DNA from: an uncultured Chromatiales bacterium
GTDB lineage: Bacteria; Pseudomonadota; Gammaproteobacteria; Steroidobacterales; BM003
DNA: 45,154 nucleotides
NCBI GenBank assembly: GCA_937128475.1
Contig: CAKZML010000195.1
Location: 1 to 45,154, forward strand
Direction of reading: 5' to 3'
Part shown: positions 27,790 to 37,070 of the stretch, piece after piece
Layout: the number at the start of each line of letters is the position of its first letter
Position numbering within the stretch: position 1 is the stretch's first letter
Made by a program: the position numbers and the translations under genes
Notes under the pieces: generated by a model
What the model was told of the DNA's origin: nothing
Seen by the model: only the letters and a program-made list of their open reading frames with translations
The model's database searches: none

Positions 27790-28569
27790 TCAGTAGTGAT
27801 AACCCACGCTGAATCCTGCGCCCATGTCAGGACTGCTGTCGCTGAATCCCGTACTCAGGTACAAGCTGTAGCGCCAGTCGTTCGCAGATCGCCTGGAAAT
27901 GTAGACGCTCAGTTCGCGCAAATCATCGTTGGTTTTATAGGCAGAGGGCCTGGCGTCAAACGCCATTCCCAGCCGGGTCCGCGTGGCAATGGGTACGCTG
28001 CCACCGATGGATGCAAACCACACGTCTTCCAGGACGATGTCCTGGGGTTGACCGCGCACTTTGTAGCCTATGGTCCCGAACAGGGTGAAGGTATCGAAGA
28101 AGCTGTATCCGTCGAACTGGATGGAATAGTCATTTTCTCCGGTTCCCATCCCCCTGGTTTCATCTGCGGTGCCCAGTTTCAGCTTGCCGGTGACATCCAG
28201 GGCAAACCGTTTGTCGGCACTTCTTAGCAGGTTGAAATAGGTCAGTCGCAGGATGACATCGCCAACTCCGGACTCGGTTGCCATGTCACCGGTTCCCGGG
28301 ATGGGTTCACCGCCGGGGCCAATCTGGGTGCCGCCGGGGGCTTTAACCTGCAAGTAGGGCAGGGTGGCGCTGAGTCCCCAACTGCCGGTTATCAGCGTTC
28401 CAGTCACGGGAACGTAAATGTCACTGACATCCTGGGTTCCTCCGTACTCACCGGTGGTGTACTGGACGCCTGTCTTGACGCTGAAACCCTGCTGTTGGGC
28501 GTAGCTGGCGAAGCTGAAAAGCCCCAGCACACAAAGCACGATAAACCGCCGCAGGCATGAAGAAGTCAT
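27790..28569 (-). CDS. Outer-membrane transporter-like protein (MetA-pathway of phenol degradation/transporter family)
   Basis: Signal peptide MSMTSSCLRRFIVLCVLGLFSFASYAQ; beta-barrel-like alternation with YTTGEYGGTQDVSDIYVPVTGTLITGSWGLSATLPYLQV. Confidence 0.65.
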   Translation of the reverse strand: MTSSCLRRFIVLCVLGLFSFASYAQQQGFSVKTGVQYTTGEYGGTQDVSDIYVPVTGTLITGSWGLSATLPYLQVKAPGGTQIGPGGEPIPGTGDMATESGVGDVILRLTYFNLLRSADKRFALDVTGKLKLGTADETRGMGTGENDYSIQFDGYSFFDTFTLFGTIGYKVRGQPQDIVLEDVWFASIGGSVPIATRTRLGMAFDARPSAYKTNDDLRELSVYISRRSANDWRYSLYLSTGFSDSSPDMGAGFSVGYHY

Positions 28570-28661
28570 GCTCATGATTGCCTCCGAAATCCGTTTCAAA
28601 GGAAGCGCACCGCCAGGGGCGGGCGACGCCCGCTCATCCCTGGCGATCCGGGAACCGTCTA

Positions 28662-29093
28662 TTAAGTCTCAGGAGGGGGTTCTGGTAATTCAACGCCTTC
28701 CTGGCGGGCACGCTCACGCATCTGTTCCTGATGCTCTGCCCGTATCCTGGCCTTCTCTTCCTCGCTCTTGGCCTCGCCGAGACGCTTCTGATATTGATTG
28801 CGCTCTTCTTCGGTCATGAGCGATGAGCCATAGATGGCGTCATCCTGGTGAATCCGGTCGCGATCCCGGTCCCTGTCTTGCGCCTTGTCGCCGTCCTGAT
28901 CGTGCAACTGGTCCCGGTCTTGATCCCGGTCCATCAGTTGATCGCGATCGCCCACCTGGTCTCGATCCATGTCGCGAGTCATATCTCTATCGTGAGCCTG
29001 GTCCTGATCACCCTGTCCCTGGGCGAATGCGGGGGCCGCAATGGCAAGAATAAGCGAAGTGGCGATTACGCCAATGATTTCCCTATACAGCAT
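28662..29093 (-). CDS. Exported Asp/Arg/Gln-rich repeat protein of unknown function
   Basis: Signal peptide MLYREIIGVIATSLILAIAAPAFAQ then DRDQ/DRDM/DRDR repeats and charged C-terminal helix MTEEERNQYQKRLGEAKSEEEKARIRAEHQEQM. Confidence 0.75.
   Translation of the reverse strand: MLYREIIGVIATSLILAIAAPAFAQGQGDQDQAHDRDMTRDMDRDQVGDRDQLMDRDQDRDQLHDQDGDKAQDRDRDRDRIHQDDAIYGSSLMTEEERNQYQKRLGEAKSEEEKARIRAEHQEQMRERARQEGVELPEPPPET
28841..29021 (-). repeat. Degenerate short tandem repeat encoding D-R-D-Q-type units
   Basis: Recurring GATCCCGGTC / GATCGCGATC-like units on + strand; protein GDQDQAHDRDMTRDMDRDQVGDRDQLMDRDQDRDQLHDQDGDKAQDRDRDRDR. Confidence 0.8.
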
Positions 29094-29283
29094 GTCTCAA
29101 CTCCCTGTTGATGCTACGGCCATTCACCAGATTGAAATCCGGATGACCGCACGTCAATCATGGGCGCGCGGCATGGTTCGTTAAATCAGGGCTTAACGGG
29201 GTGCGACTTCGGAAGTTCCGGATTGTATTTTTCGGCTGCCGGCAGGATCATCAAACAGTCGCAACGCGCCGGAAATACGAGAT

Positions 29284-30606
29284 TCAGGTTTCCGCCAGCA
29301 TGGGATTGTCCGCCCGGATTAACAGCCAGATTCCTGCGCCAATCAGCGCGAATAGAGATCCCGTGGAGAGTGCGACGATCCATCCGAAATGCTGGAACAA
29401 CACGGCCGTCATGGGCGTGGCAATTACCCCTGCAATATTTCCACCGGTATTGAGAACCCCGGAGGCGGCCGCTGTGTAGCGACCGCCAACGAAGGTGGTG
29501 GCCTGCCAGTAAGCACCTTCGGTGAACTGGTTGCAGGCATAACATGCCGACAGCAGTGCGACGGCCAGGTAGGGGTCTGGAGCGTAGGCGCCAGAGATCA
29601 GCATCACCGCTGAGATGCACAGGCCGGCAATGGCCGGCACCCGGCATCCCCAGCGTGGGCCCAGTCGTTTGCACAGCCGGTCACAAGTCTCGCCACCCAG
29701 GCCTGCGCCGAAAGACCCTGCGATCCACGGGGCGGCTGCAAGGATGCCGGCGTTGATGATGTCAAAGCCCCTGACATCTACCAGGTAGACCATGAGCCAG
29801 GAAAAAAAGATGTACCAGACCCAGTTCATGCAGAAATAGCTGCCGGCCAGCAGCAGCACTTCCCGGTTTTTCAGCAACTGCTTCAGCAATTGCCCAAGGG
29901 GTGGTTGCTCGGGTTGGCGAACCCGGCCTGCCATGATCAGCGCCAACTCGTCCGGGTGCACTGAAGAGTGTTCCGAGGGCTTGTCACGGGCATACCACCA
30001 CCACAACGCCGCCAGCACGACAGTGGGCAGGGCGGTGAGGTAGAACGAGGCGCGCCATCCGAATTCGACCACCAGCCATGCCACTGCCGCAGGAGTGGCT
30101 GCCGCACCCAGTGTGGCGCCCACGCTGCTCAAGCCATTGGGCAGCGCCCAGCGTGAGACCGGGAACCAGTCCGCCACGTTTGCCGCCAACACCGGGAACA
30201 AGGGAGCCTGGAATACACCCATGAGGAAACGCAGGACAACCAGTTCGCCAATGATCAAGGCAGCGGATTGTGCTTCCTGCCCAGGCAGCAAGCCGGTGAG
30301 AAGGGTAATAACTCCCCAGGCGGTGACCATGATGGTCATGGCCTTGCGTGATCCCAGTAGTTGCCCGAATAGCCCGCCGGGAAACTGGAAGATCATGTAG
30401 CCCCATGCGAAGACCGTTAACACCAGGCCCAGTTCCGTATCACTAAGGCCCAGTTCATCCCGGACTGCGATGCCCGAGGTGGAGAGATTGTAGCGATAAA
30501 CGTAGGAGAAAAAGCTGATCGCAATGAGGATGCTTAGAACGCGCCAGCGAACATTGCTCCCCTTGATGGGAGCGCTGTGCCCCGGGTTACTCTGAGCTAT
30601 GCGCAT
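29284..30606 (-). CDS. MFS transporter
   Basis: 12-TM-like ORF; SFFSYVYRYNLSTSGIAVRDELGLSDTELGLVLTVFAWGYMIFQFPGGLFGQLLGSRKAM. Confidence 0.92.
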   Translation of the reverse strand: MRIAQSNPGHSAPIKGSNVRWRVLSILIAISFFSYVYRYNLSTSGIAVRDELGLSDTELGLVLTVFAWGYMIFQFPGGLFGQLLGSRKAMTIMVTAWGVITLLTGLLPGQEAQSAALIIGELVVLRFLMGVFQAPLFPVLAANVADWFPVSRWALPNGLSSVGATLGAAATPAAVAWLVVEFGWRASFYLTALPTVVLAALWWWYARDKPSEHSSVHPDELALIMAGRVRQPEQPPLGQLLKQLLKNREVLLLAGSYFCMNWVWYIFFSWLMVYLVDVRGFDIINAGILAAAPWIAGSFGAGLGGETCDRLCKRLGPRWGCRVPAIAGLCISAVMLISGAYAPDPYLAVALLSACYACNQFTEGAYWQATTFVGGRYTAAASGVLNTGGNIAGVIATPMTAVLFQHFGWIVALSTGSLFALIGAGIWLLIRADNPMLAET

Positions 30607-30681
30607 GCAGTTTTCCTAAGCGGCGATCAGCAGGTAACATACCGTTTTGAGGCCATTCCTGCACCTTCCCGGGTCAATGCT

Positions 30682-31272
30682 ATGACGATAATCTCAGCAT
30701 CTCTGCTTTTATTCATGGTGATGGATCCCTTTGGGAACATTCCCTTCTTCCTGTCCGCCATGAAGCAGGTGGATCCGGCGCGACAAACCAGGGTGGTGAT
30801 CAGGGAACTGTTTTTCGCATTGATTGCCCTGGTGCTGTTCCTTTTCCTTGGCCAGTATTTCCTGGCTGCGTTGAATATCTCTGAGCCGGCATTGACCGCT
30901 TCTGGCGGCATCATCCTGCTGTTGATTGCTATCAAGATGATTTTTCCTCCCCAGTATGGCTCCCGCCAGGAAGAATTCGAGGGCGAGCCATTTATTGTGC
31001 CGCTGGCTATTCCCTATGTTGCGGGTCCCTCGGCACTGTCCACCGTATTGTTGTTTATGAGCCGCGAGCCCCTGCGTTGGCCGGAGTGGCTGGCCGCCCT
31101 GCTAATTGCATGGCTTGCGACCAGTGCCATCATCCTGGTGGCCAGTTCATTGCGCAAACGCCTGGGCAAAAGAGGTCTTTTAGCCATGGAACGCCTGATG
31201 GGCATGGTGTTGGTGACAATTGCCGTGCAGATGCTGATGAACGGAGTGCACCAGTTCTGGGCGCAAGTCTAG
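30682..31272 (+). CDS. MarC-family integral membrane protein
   Basis: MVMDPFGNIPFFLSAMK; FIVPLAIPYVAGPSALSTVLL; RLMGMVLVTIAVQMLMNGV. Confidence 0.9.
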   Translation: MTIISASLLLFMVMDPFGNIPFFLSAMKQVDPARQTRVVIRELFFALIALVLFLFLGQYFLAALNISEPALTASGGIILLLIAIKMIFPPQYGSRQEEFEGEPFIVPLAIPYVAGPSALSTVLLFMSREPLRWPEWLAALLIAWLATSAIILVASSLRKRLGKRGLLAMERLMGMVLVTIAVQMLMNGVHQFWAQV

Positions 31273-31400
31273 AACTAAACTAGGAACTTCCCGGCACTTG
31301 CCTGTGGGTAGTCCGTATACCCGTCATACTGGGGCGGGACCGATAATTTAGACGCTGCGGAACTGACTTCCGCGTCCCTGGTCTGTTATTGGAACCCCAC

Positions 31401-34400
31401 ATGCAAGAGCCCGTAAATACCAAGCGCCCCAATTCCTCTGCATCCTCCCTGGATGAACGTCTCGGTGAGATTGATCCTGATTTGTATCCCGACGCCCCCC
31501 TGGTTGCACGCAAGGCCGTGGCCCTTGCCAGGTTGCTGCAAGATCGGGCGATGCAATTGCAGACAACGCCGGAGAAGCGCCAGCAGGAAGAGCTGGAACG
31601 CATGATGGATAGTCCCCATGACAAGGCGACGCTTACCCAGATGACGGATCAGTCCCTGCGTGCCAAGACCCCTCGTCGCGCGGTGGATCAGCTGATTCAT
31701 ATCCTGGATGTCCAGGGTATCCCCCGGTTTTTCTCGGGATTGGATAGAACTTTGTTGCAGGGCTTCCGTTCCTTTGGCGCCTGGCTGCCGGGTGTGGCTG
31801 TGCCCATGGTCCAGGAACGTATGCGCCGTGAGTCGGCGAATGTCATTCTGCCGGCTGAGGAAGATGTGCTGATTGGGCATTTGCACGAACGCCAGGCTAG
31901 CGGCCTGCGAATGAATGTGAATTTCCTGGGTGAGGCACTGCTGGGTGAGAAGGCTGCCACCGAGCGGATGAATACGTATCTCAGCGCCCTGCAAAAACCT
32001 GATCTTGAATGCCTGTCCATCAAGATCTCTACAATTTTTTCCCAGATTTCTTCCCTGGCGTGGGAACACTCGGTTGAGGTCCTGTGTGATCGGCTGGAAC
32101 GCATTTACCGGGAGGCCGACAGGATGCGTTTTACCCGTATCGATGGGACCCAGGTGCCGAAGTTCGTCTACCTGGACATGGAAGAATATCGGGACATGAG
32201 TGTGACCGCCGAGGCGTTCATGCGCACCCTGGATCGCGAAGGTTTACAGCAGGTGCGGGCGGGCATTGCCTTGCAGGCCTATTTGCCGGATGCCTGGGAG
32301 GTTCAGAAGACAATTAATGCCTGGGCTCGCAAGCGAGTTGCCGCAGGTGGTGCCCCGGTCACGGTGCGCCTGGTAAAGGGTGCGAACCTGGAGATGGAAA
32401 AAGTTGACGCATCCATTCACGGTTGGCCCCAGGCGCCGTACCAGTTCAAGAAGCAGGTGGATGCCAGTTACAAACGCATGCTGCAAGAAGGTATGCGTGC
32501 AGAGAACCTGGAGGCCGTTCATCTTGGGATTGCCTCACACAACCTGTTTGATTTGTCCTATGGATTGATACTGGCAGCAGAATCTGGCGCCAGCGATAAA
32601 GTACAGTTCGAGATGCTCGAGGGCATGGCCAATCATCAACGCCGGGCCTTGTTTGAAATTGCTGAAAACCTGTTGCTCTACGCACCGGCTACCCGCCGGG
32701 AAAATTTCATTCACGCCATCGGCTACCTGGTCAGGCGCCTGGACGAGAATACTGGTCCCGATAACTTCCTTGCTCATGCGTTCAAGATCCGGGTGGGAAC
32801 GGAAGAGTGGAAGAGGCTGGAGGAACAGTTCCTCGGGGCATTTGAATTAATTGAGTCATTGCCCGCGGCGCCCAGGCGTGTGCAGGACAGGCGCAACGAG
32901 CAGATATTGCCTGAGGGTCTGCCGGGGAGTTCCATCAGCGACTTCGTCAATGATCCGGATACCGATTTTGCCCTGCCCCAGAACGTGGAATGGGCTGAGG
33001 AATTGATGCGCAGGTGGAGAGACTGCTGCGGTGACTCGGCCATGGATATCCCCCTGGTGATTGCCGGTCAGGATGTCCTTGAAGGTCGGGTCGTTCGCCC
33101 TTGCATTGATCCGTCACGACCGGATGTGACGGTTGGGCGATACCGGGAAGCCAATGAAGACGACCTGGCGAGCGCGATTGCCTGTGCCGAGTCCGATCCT
33201 TCCGGGTGGGGTGGCATGGAGAACACAGAGCGCTATGACCTGTTGGGTCGTGTTGCTGCCGAATTGCGCAAGGCTCGCGGAGATTTGACTGCCGCTGCCC
33301 TGGTTGATGGTGGCAAGACCATTCCGGAGTCAGATCCAGAGATCTCCGAGGCAGTAGATTTCGTGGAGTTCTACCGTCGCAGCGCCCTGGAGTTCCAGGA
33401 GAATCCTGCGCTGCGGGCAACCCCCAAGGGTGTTGTTGCGGTAGTGCCGCCCTGGAATTTCCCGATTGCCATACCGTGTGGCGGTATTGCCGCGGCACTG
33501 GCTGCCGGCAATCGCGTGATTCTCAAGCCGGCATCCCAGACGGTCCTGGTGGCCTATGAATTGTGCAAGTGCTTCTGGCGGGCCGGTGTGTCCAAACAAG
33601 CCCTGCAATTCCTGCCTTGCCAGGGATCGGGTGTGGGCGCCAAGTTGGTCGCCGACCCCCGTGTTGCGGCGGTGATTCTTACCGGCGGAACCGATACTGC
33701 CCTGACCATGCTGGCGTCTCGCCCGGATATGAATTTGCTGGCAGAGACCGGTGGCAAAGATGCCACCATCGTTACCGCGCTGGCGGACAGGGACCAGGCA
33801 ATCAAGAATGTTCTGCAGTCGGCCTTCGGCCATAGCGGACAGAAATGCTCGGCAACCAGCTTGCTAATTCTTGAGAAAGAGGTCTATGACGATCCCGAAT
33901 TCAAGGCTACTCTCTGCGATGCAGTGGAGAGTATGGAAGTTGGCTCTGCCTGGAGCCTGAGTACCCGAATCGGCCCGCTGATTCGTCCCCCATCTGATCC
34001 GCTGAAACGAGGTCTGCATGTACTGGAACCCGGTGAGAGCTGGGCAGTCGCGCCGCGCGTCATGGAAGGCAATCCGGGTCTGTATTCACCCGGGGTGAAA
34101 TGGGATGTGCAGCCGGGTGGATTCAGTCACATGACGGAATTTTTCGGCCCCGTATTGTCGGTGATGCGTGCAGAGAGCCTGCAGCATGCCATTGAACTGG
34201 TTAACCAGACGGGCTACGGGCTGACCTCCGGCCTGGAGAGTCTGGATAATCGGGAGCAGGTCTACTGGCGCGACCGAATCAAGGCTGGAAACCTGTATAT
34301 CAACCGCGTAACAACCGGTGCGATAGTGCTGCGCCAGCCCTTCGGCGGCATGGGCAAGTCTGCCTTCGGTCCTGGCATCAAGGCAGGTGGACCCAGTTAC

Positions 34401-35081
34401 GTGGCCCAGTTGATGGATCTGTCTGAGGGTAAATTGCAACCCTCCGGGACACCGGTTAGCGACCCGGTTCTGGCTCCGCTGGCCAAGTTACTGGTGGAGA
34501 AGGGTGTAGAAAGCGACGAGGCCGGGATGAGGCTGATGAGCGCCCTGTTTAGCTACCAGGAAACATGGCAACACGAGTTCAGACGCGAGCACGATCATTT
34601 CAAACTTCTGGGTCAGCACAACATCCGGCGATACCTGCCGGTGGGTAAGCTGGTGTTGCGCCTGGGTGCCGGTGCCGTTGAGTACGAGGCGATTGCAGCG
34701 CTGGCTGCGGGATGTCTTGCCGGAAATCATGTACTGGTCAGCCTGGCGCCGGAGTGCGAAATCAAATCTGGAGGATTGCTGGAGCAATCTGTCGCCCTGT
34801 TTGCCGGCAAGGCCCGTCTCGCCAGGCATGATGAGGATCAACTGCTTGGTATGATCGATAGCGGTGCCATCGACCGACTGCGAGTGCTGGGTCAAAGCCC
34901 TGCCGATCGCTTGCTGGAAGCAGCTTCCCGGGCCTACGTATATGTGGCCCGCTCGTCGTTGTTGTCCTGCGGCCGTGTTGAGTTGCTTTGGTACCTCAAG
35001 GAGCAAAGCATCAGCGACAACTATCACCGCTATGGAAACCTGGGTGAACATGGCGCCGAGGGTCGCTCGACAGTGGCCTAG
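31401..35081 (+). CDS. putA: Bifunctional proline dehydrogenase / L-glutamate-gamma-semialdehyde dehydrogenase PutA
   Basis: PRODH domain (NFLGEALLGEKAATERM, VRLVKGANLEMEKV, RRENFIHAIGYLVRRLDENTG), P5C dehydrogenase (PPWNFPIAIPCGGIAAALAAGNRVILKPA, ETGGKDATIVT, HSGQKCSATSLLI), extended C-terminal domain. Confidence 0.97.
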   Translation: MQEPVNTKRPNSSASSLDERLGEIDPDLYPDAPLVARKAVALARLLQDRAMQLQTTPEKRQQEELERMMDSPHDKATLTQMTDQSLRAKTPRRAVDQLIHILDVQGIPRFFSGLDRTLLQGFRSFGAWLPGVAVPMVQERMRRESANVILPAEEDVLIGHLHERQASGLRMNVNFLGEALLGEKAATERMNTYLSALQKPDLECLSIKISTIFSQISSLAWEHSVEVLCDRLERIYREADRMRFTRIDGTQVPKFVYLDMEEYRDMSVTAEAFMRTLDREGLQQVRAGIALQAYLPDAWEVQKTINAWARKRVAAGGAPVTVRLVKGANLEMEKVDASIHGWPQAPYQFKKQVDASYKRMLQEGMRAENLEAVHLGIASHNLFDLSYGLILAAESGASDKVQFEMLEGMANHQRRALFEIAENLLLYAPATRRENFIHAIGYLVRRLDENTGPDNFLAHAFKIRVGTEEWKRLEEQFLGAFELIESLPAAPRRVQDRRNEQILPEGLPGSSISDFVNDPDTDFALPQNVEWAEELMRRWRDCCGDSAMDIPLVIAGQDVLEGRVVRPCIDPSRPDVTVGRYREANEDDLASAIACAESDPSGWGGMENTERYDLLGRVAAELRKARGDLTAAALVDGGKTIPESDPEISEAVDFVEFYRRSALEFQENPALRATPKGVVAVVPPWNFPIAIPCGGIAAALAAGNRVILKPASQTVLVAYELCKCFWRAGVSKQALQFLPCQGSGVGAKLVADPRVAAVILTGGTDTALTMLASRPDMNLLAETGGKDATIVTALADRDQAIKNVLQSAFGHSGQKCSATSLLILEKEVYDDPEFKATLCDAVESMEVGSAWSLSTRIGPLIRPPSDPLKRGLHVLEPGESWAVAPRVMEGNPGLYSPGVKWDVQPGGFSHMTEFFGPVLSVMRAESLQHAIELVNQTGYGLTSGLESLDNREQVYWRDRIKAGNLYINRVTTGAIVLRQPFGGMGKSAFGPGIKAGGPSYVAQLMDLSEGKLQPSGTPVSDPVLAPLAKLLVEKGVESDEAGMRLMSALFSYQETWQHEFRREHDHFKLLGQHNIRRYLPVGKLVLRLGAGAVEYEAIAALAAGCLAGNHVLVSLAPECEIKSGGLLEQSVALFAGKARLARHDEDQLLGMIDSGAIDRLRVLGQSPADRLLEAASRAYVYVARSSLLSCGRVELLWYLKEQSISDNYHRYGNLGEHGAEGRSTVA

Positions 35082-35115
35082 GGCCGGGGTCGAGTTGAAC
35101 TAGGTAGAATGCCGA

Positions 35116-35150
35116 ATTGTCAGCCTTGTTGTGCAGGGCTGACAATGTTT
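35116..35150 (+). terminator. Likely intrinsic terminator after putA
   Basis: ATTGTCAGCC-N11-GGCTGACAAT perfect 10-bp stem followed by gtttt. Confidence 0.65.
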
Positions 35151-35247
35151 TGGCTTGGCCCGTTTTGGGTGAAGCCAGACAAGCTTCCTTTCCGGGAAGC
35201 GCTCTCGGGGGTGCAATATCCCCGCCGGGCTTTGGAGGCAGGGTTAC

Positions 35248-36129
35248 ATGGCTCAAGGTACCGCACGGCGACAAATAGATTTCAACGCCGATGCCGCCGA
35301 GAAGCTGCGCGAGATGGCGGATTTACTGGAGCAGCAAAACGCGAATCCGTTCAGGGTTCGGGCTTATCAACGTGCGGCAGAAACGGTGGAGTCCTGTGAG
35401 CAGGACGTTCGAGACCTGCTGGCACGGGACGGGGTTGCCGGTCTGGCTGAATTGCCATTCATAGGTCACGGCATTGCCGGGAGCTTGCAGGAGCTGGCGC
35501 GATACGGACGGCTAGTCCGCATGGATAGATTGCGCGGTGAACTTGATCCGGAAGAATTATTCCAGACAGTACCGGGGGTAGGCACTGTTCTTGCCCGGCA
35601 GATTCACGAGGTGCTTGGCGTGGATACCCTGGAAGAGTTGGAGGTCGCCGCTCACGATGGTCGACTGGAGCGCGTGGAAGGAATTGGACCGCGCAAAGCC
35701 AGGGCAATGCGGGCCAGTCTGGACGAAATGCTGCGTCGCCTGAGGACGAGACCTATTGCCGACCGGTTGGCCCCGTCGATTGAGGAAATCCTGGACGTGG
35801 ATGAAGAGTACCGCTGCAAGGTCGCCTCCAATGAGTTGCCGACGATTGCCCCAAAGCGTTTTAATCCGTCTCACCGGGACTGGTTGCCGGTGCTGCATAC
35901 CGAGCGGGGAGACTGGCACTTCACGTTGTTATTTTCCAATACCGCCAGGGCTCATGAACTGGGGCGCACCCAGGATTGGGTGGTGGTGTATTTCTACGAC
36001 CGGGATAACAATGAGGGGCAGCACACGGTGGTGACCGAGACCCGTGGTCCCCTAAAGGGCAAGCGGGTGGTACGAGGCCTGGAGGCACGCTGCCGAAATT
36101 TCTATCGGGTGCATGCCAAGGGCAATTGA
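35248..36129 (+). CDS. Helix-hairpin-helix DNA-binding protein resembling the N-terminal region of family X polymerase, without polymerase or PHP domain
   Basis: NADAAEKLREMADLLEQQNANPFRVRAYQRAAETVES, AELPFIGHGIAGSLQELARYG, LFQTVPGVGTVLARQIHEVLGV, RVEGIGPRKARAMRASL, then an unidentified C-terminal domain. Confidence 0.85.
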   Translation: MAQGTARRQIDFNADAAEKLREMADLLEQQNANPFRVRAYQRAAETVESCEQDVRDLLARDGVAGLAELPFIGHGIAGSLQELARYGRLVRMDRLRGELDPEELFQTVPGVGTVLARQIHEVLGVDTLEELEVAAHDGRLERVEGIGPRKARAMRASLDEMLRRLRTRPIADRLAPSIEEILDVDEEYRCKVASNELPTIAPKRFNPSHRDWLPVLHTERGDWHFTLLFSNTARAHELGRTQDWVVVYFYDRDNNEGQHTVVTETRGPLKGKRVVRGLEARCRNFYRVHAKGN

Positions 36130-36136
36130 GAGACGC

Positions 36137-37021
36137 TCAGGCGAGTAGATGCTCGGCCATGAAGTGACTCTGTATTCGGGATACTTTCTCCAGCATTTCA
36201 CCCTGGTAGGGTTCGAAGTGGCCGCAATCGAGTATTTCAAGATCGCATTGCGGAATGTTGCCGGCGGTCTTGCGAATGTTTTCTAGCGGAATCAGGCTGT
36301 CCTTTTTTCCGGCAACCATCAGGGTTGGACAATTTACCTGGGAGGCAAATCTGCACGGCATATATAAACCCGCGCTCAAGGCAATGCGGGCAGGCGTTTC
36401 GTTTCGCCAGTCGCTGCCTTCGGGGATCATGTCCAGGTAGCCCGTGTAGCTTTCCCGGGTGTTCATCATGGCCAGTTCGTCGGGTTTGCCTATGACCGGT
36501 AGCTGATAGGTCGGCCCACCAGTGGCAACTTGCAGCCAATCTCGAATCCCGGCCCAGGTCATCTTGAGCAGATCTTTAATTGGAATGCGACGCAGGCTGG
36601 CCGGACCGTTGACAAACGGGACCATGGACGAGACCGCCTTGACCCGCTGATCCTGGGCGGCGACTACCAACACATGCCCACCACTGAAAGAGGTTCCCCA
36701 CAGTCCCAGGCGTTGCGGATCTATCTCCGCCATTGAGCGCACGTGGGCCAGGGCGGCATGGTAGTCCTGGATGTGGCGCCTGGGGCTAACCCAGTGCCGT
36801 GGCAGTCCATCACTGTCACCAAAGCCGCGATAGTCGAATACGAATACCGCCATGCCGGCCGCTACCAGGGCACGGGCAAAAGGCGCCAGGGCGAAGTCCC
36901 TCTGGGCGGCAAAACCATGGGCCATCACCACGCAGGCGTGGGGCCCCTTGCCTTCGGGAAGGTGCAAATCGCCCACGCAACGGGTGTCGTGGCTAAGGAA
37001 GGTCTGGGTAGTGACTGTCAT
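36137..37021 (-). CDS. Alpha/beta hydrolase
   Basis: HACVVMAHGFAAQRDFALAPFARALVAAGMAVFVFDYRGFGDSDG; LWGTSFSGGHVL nucleophile elbow; VAGKKDSLIPLE. Confidence 0.92.
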   Translation of the reverse strand: MTVTTQTFLSHDTRCVGDLHLPEGKGPHACVVMAHGFAAQRDFALAPFARALVAAGMAVFVFDYRGFGDSDGLPRHWVSPRRHIQDYHAALAHVRSMAEIDPQRLGLWGTSFSGGHVLVVAAQDQRVKAVSSMVPFVNGPASLRRIPIKDLLKMTWAGIRDWLQVATGGPTYQLPVIGKPDELAMMNTRESYTGYLDMIPEGSDWRNETPARIALSAGLYMPCRFASQVNCPTLMVAGKKDSLIPLENIRKTAGNIPQCDLEILDCGHFEPYQGEMLEKVSRIQSHFMAEHLLA

Positions 37022-37070
37022 GCTGAGTTCCTGCTGATGCAGAGATCGCCGGGAGAAGTTGGCGAAAGAA

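Noticed and set aside
28841-29021. CRISPR-like repeat array
   Set aside because: Repeats are short, contiguous and in frame inside a coding sequence, with no spacers and no cas genes.
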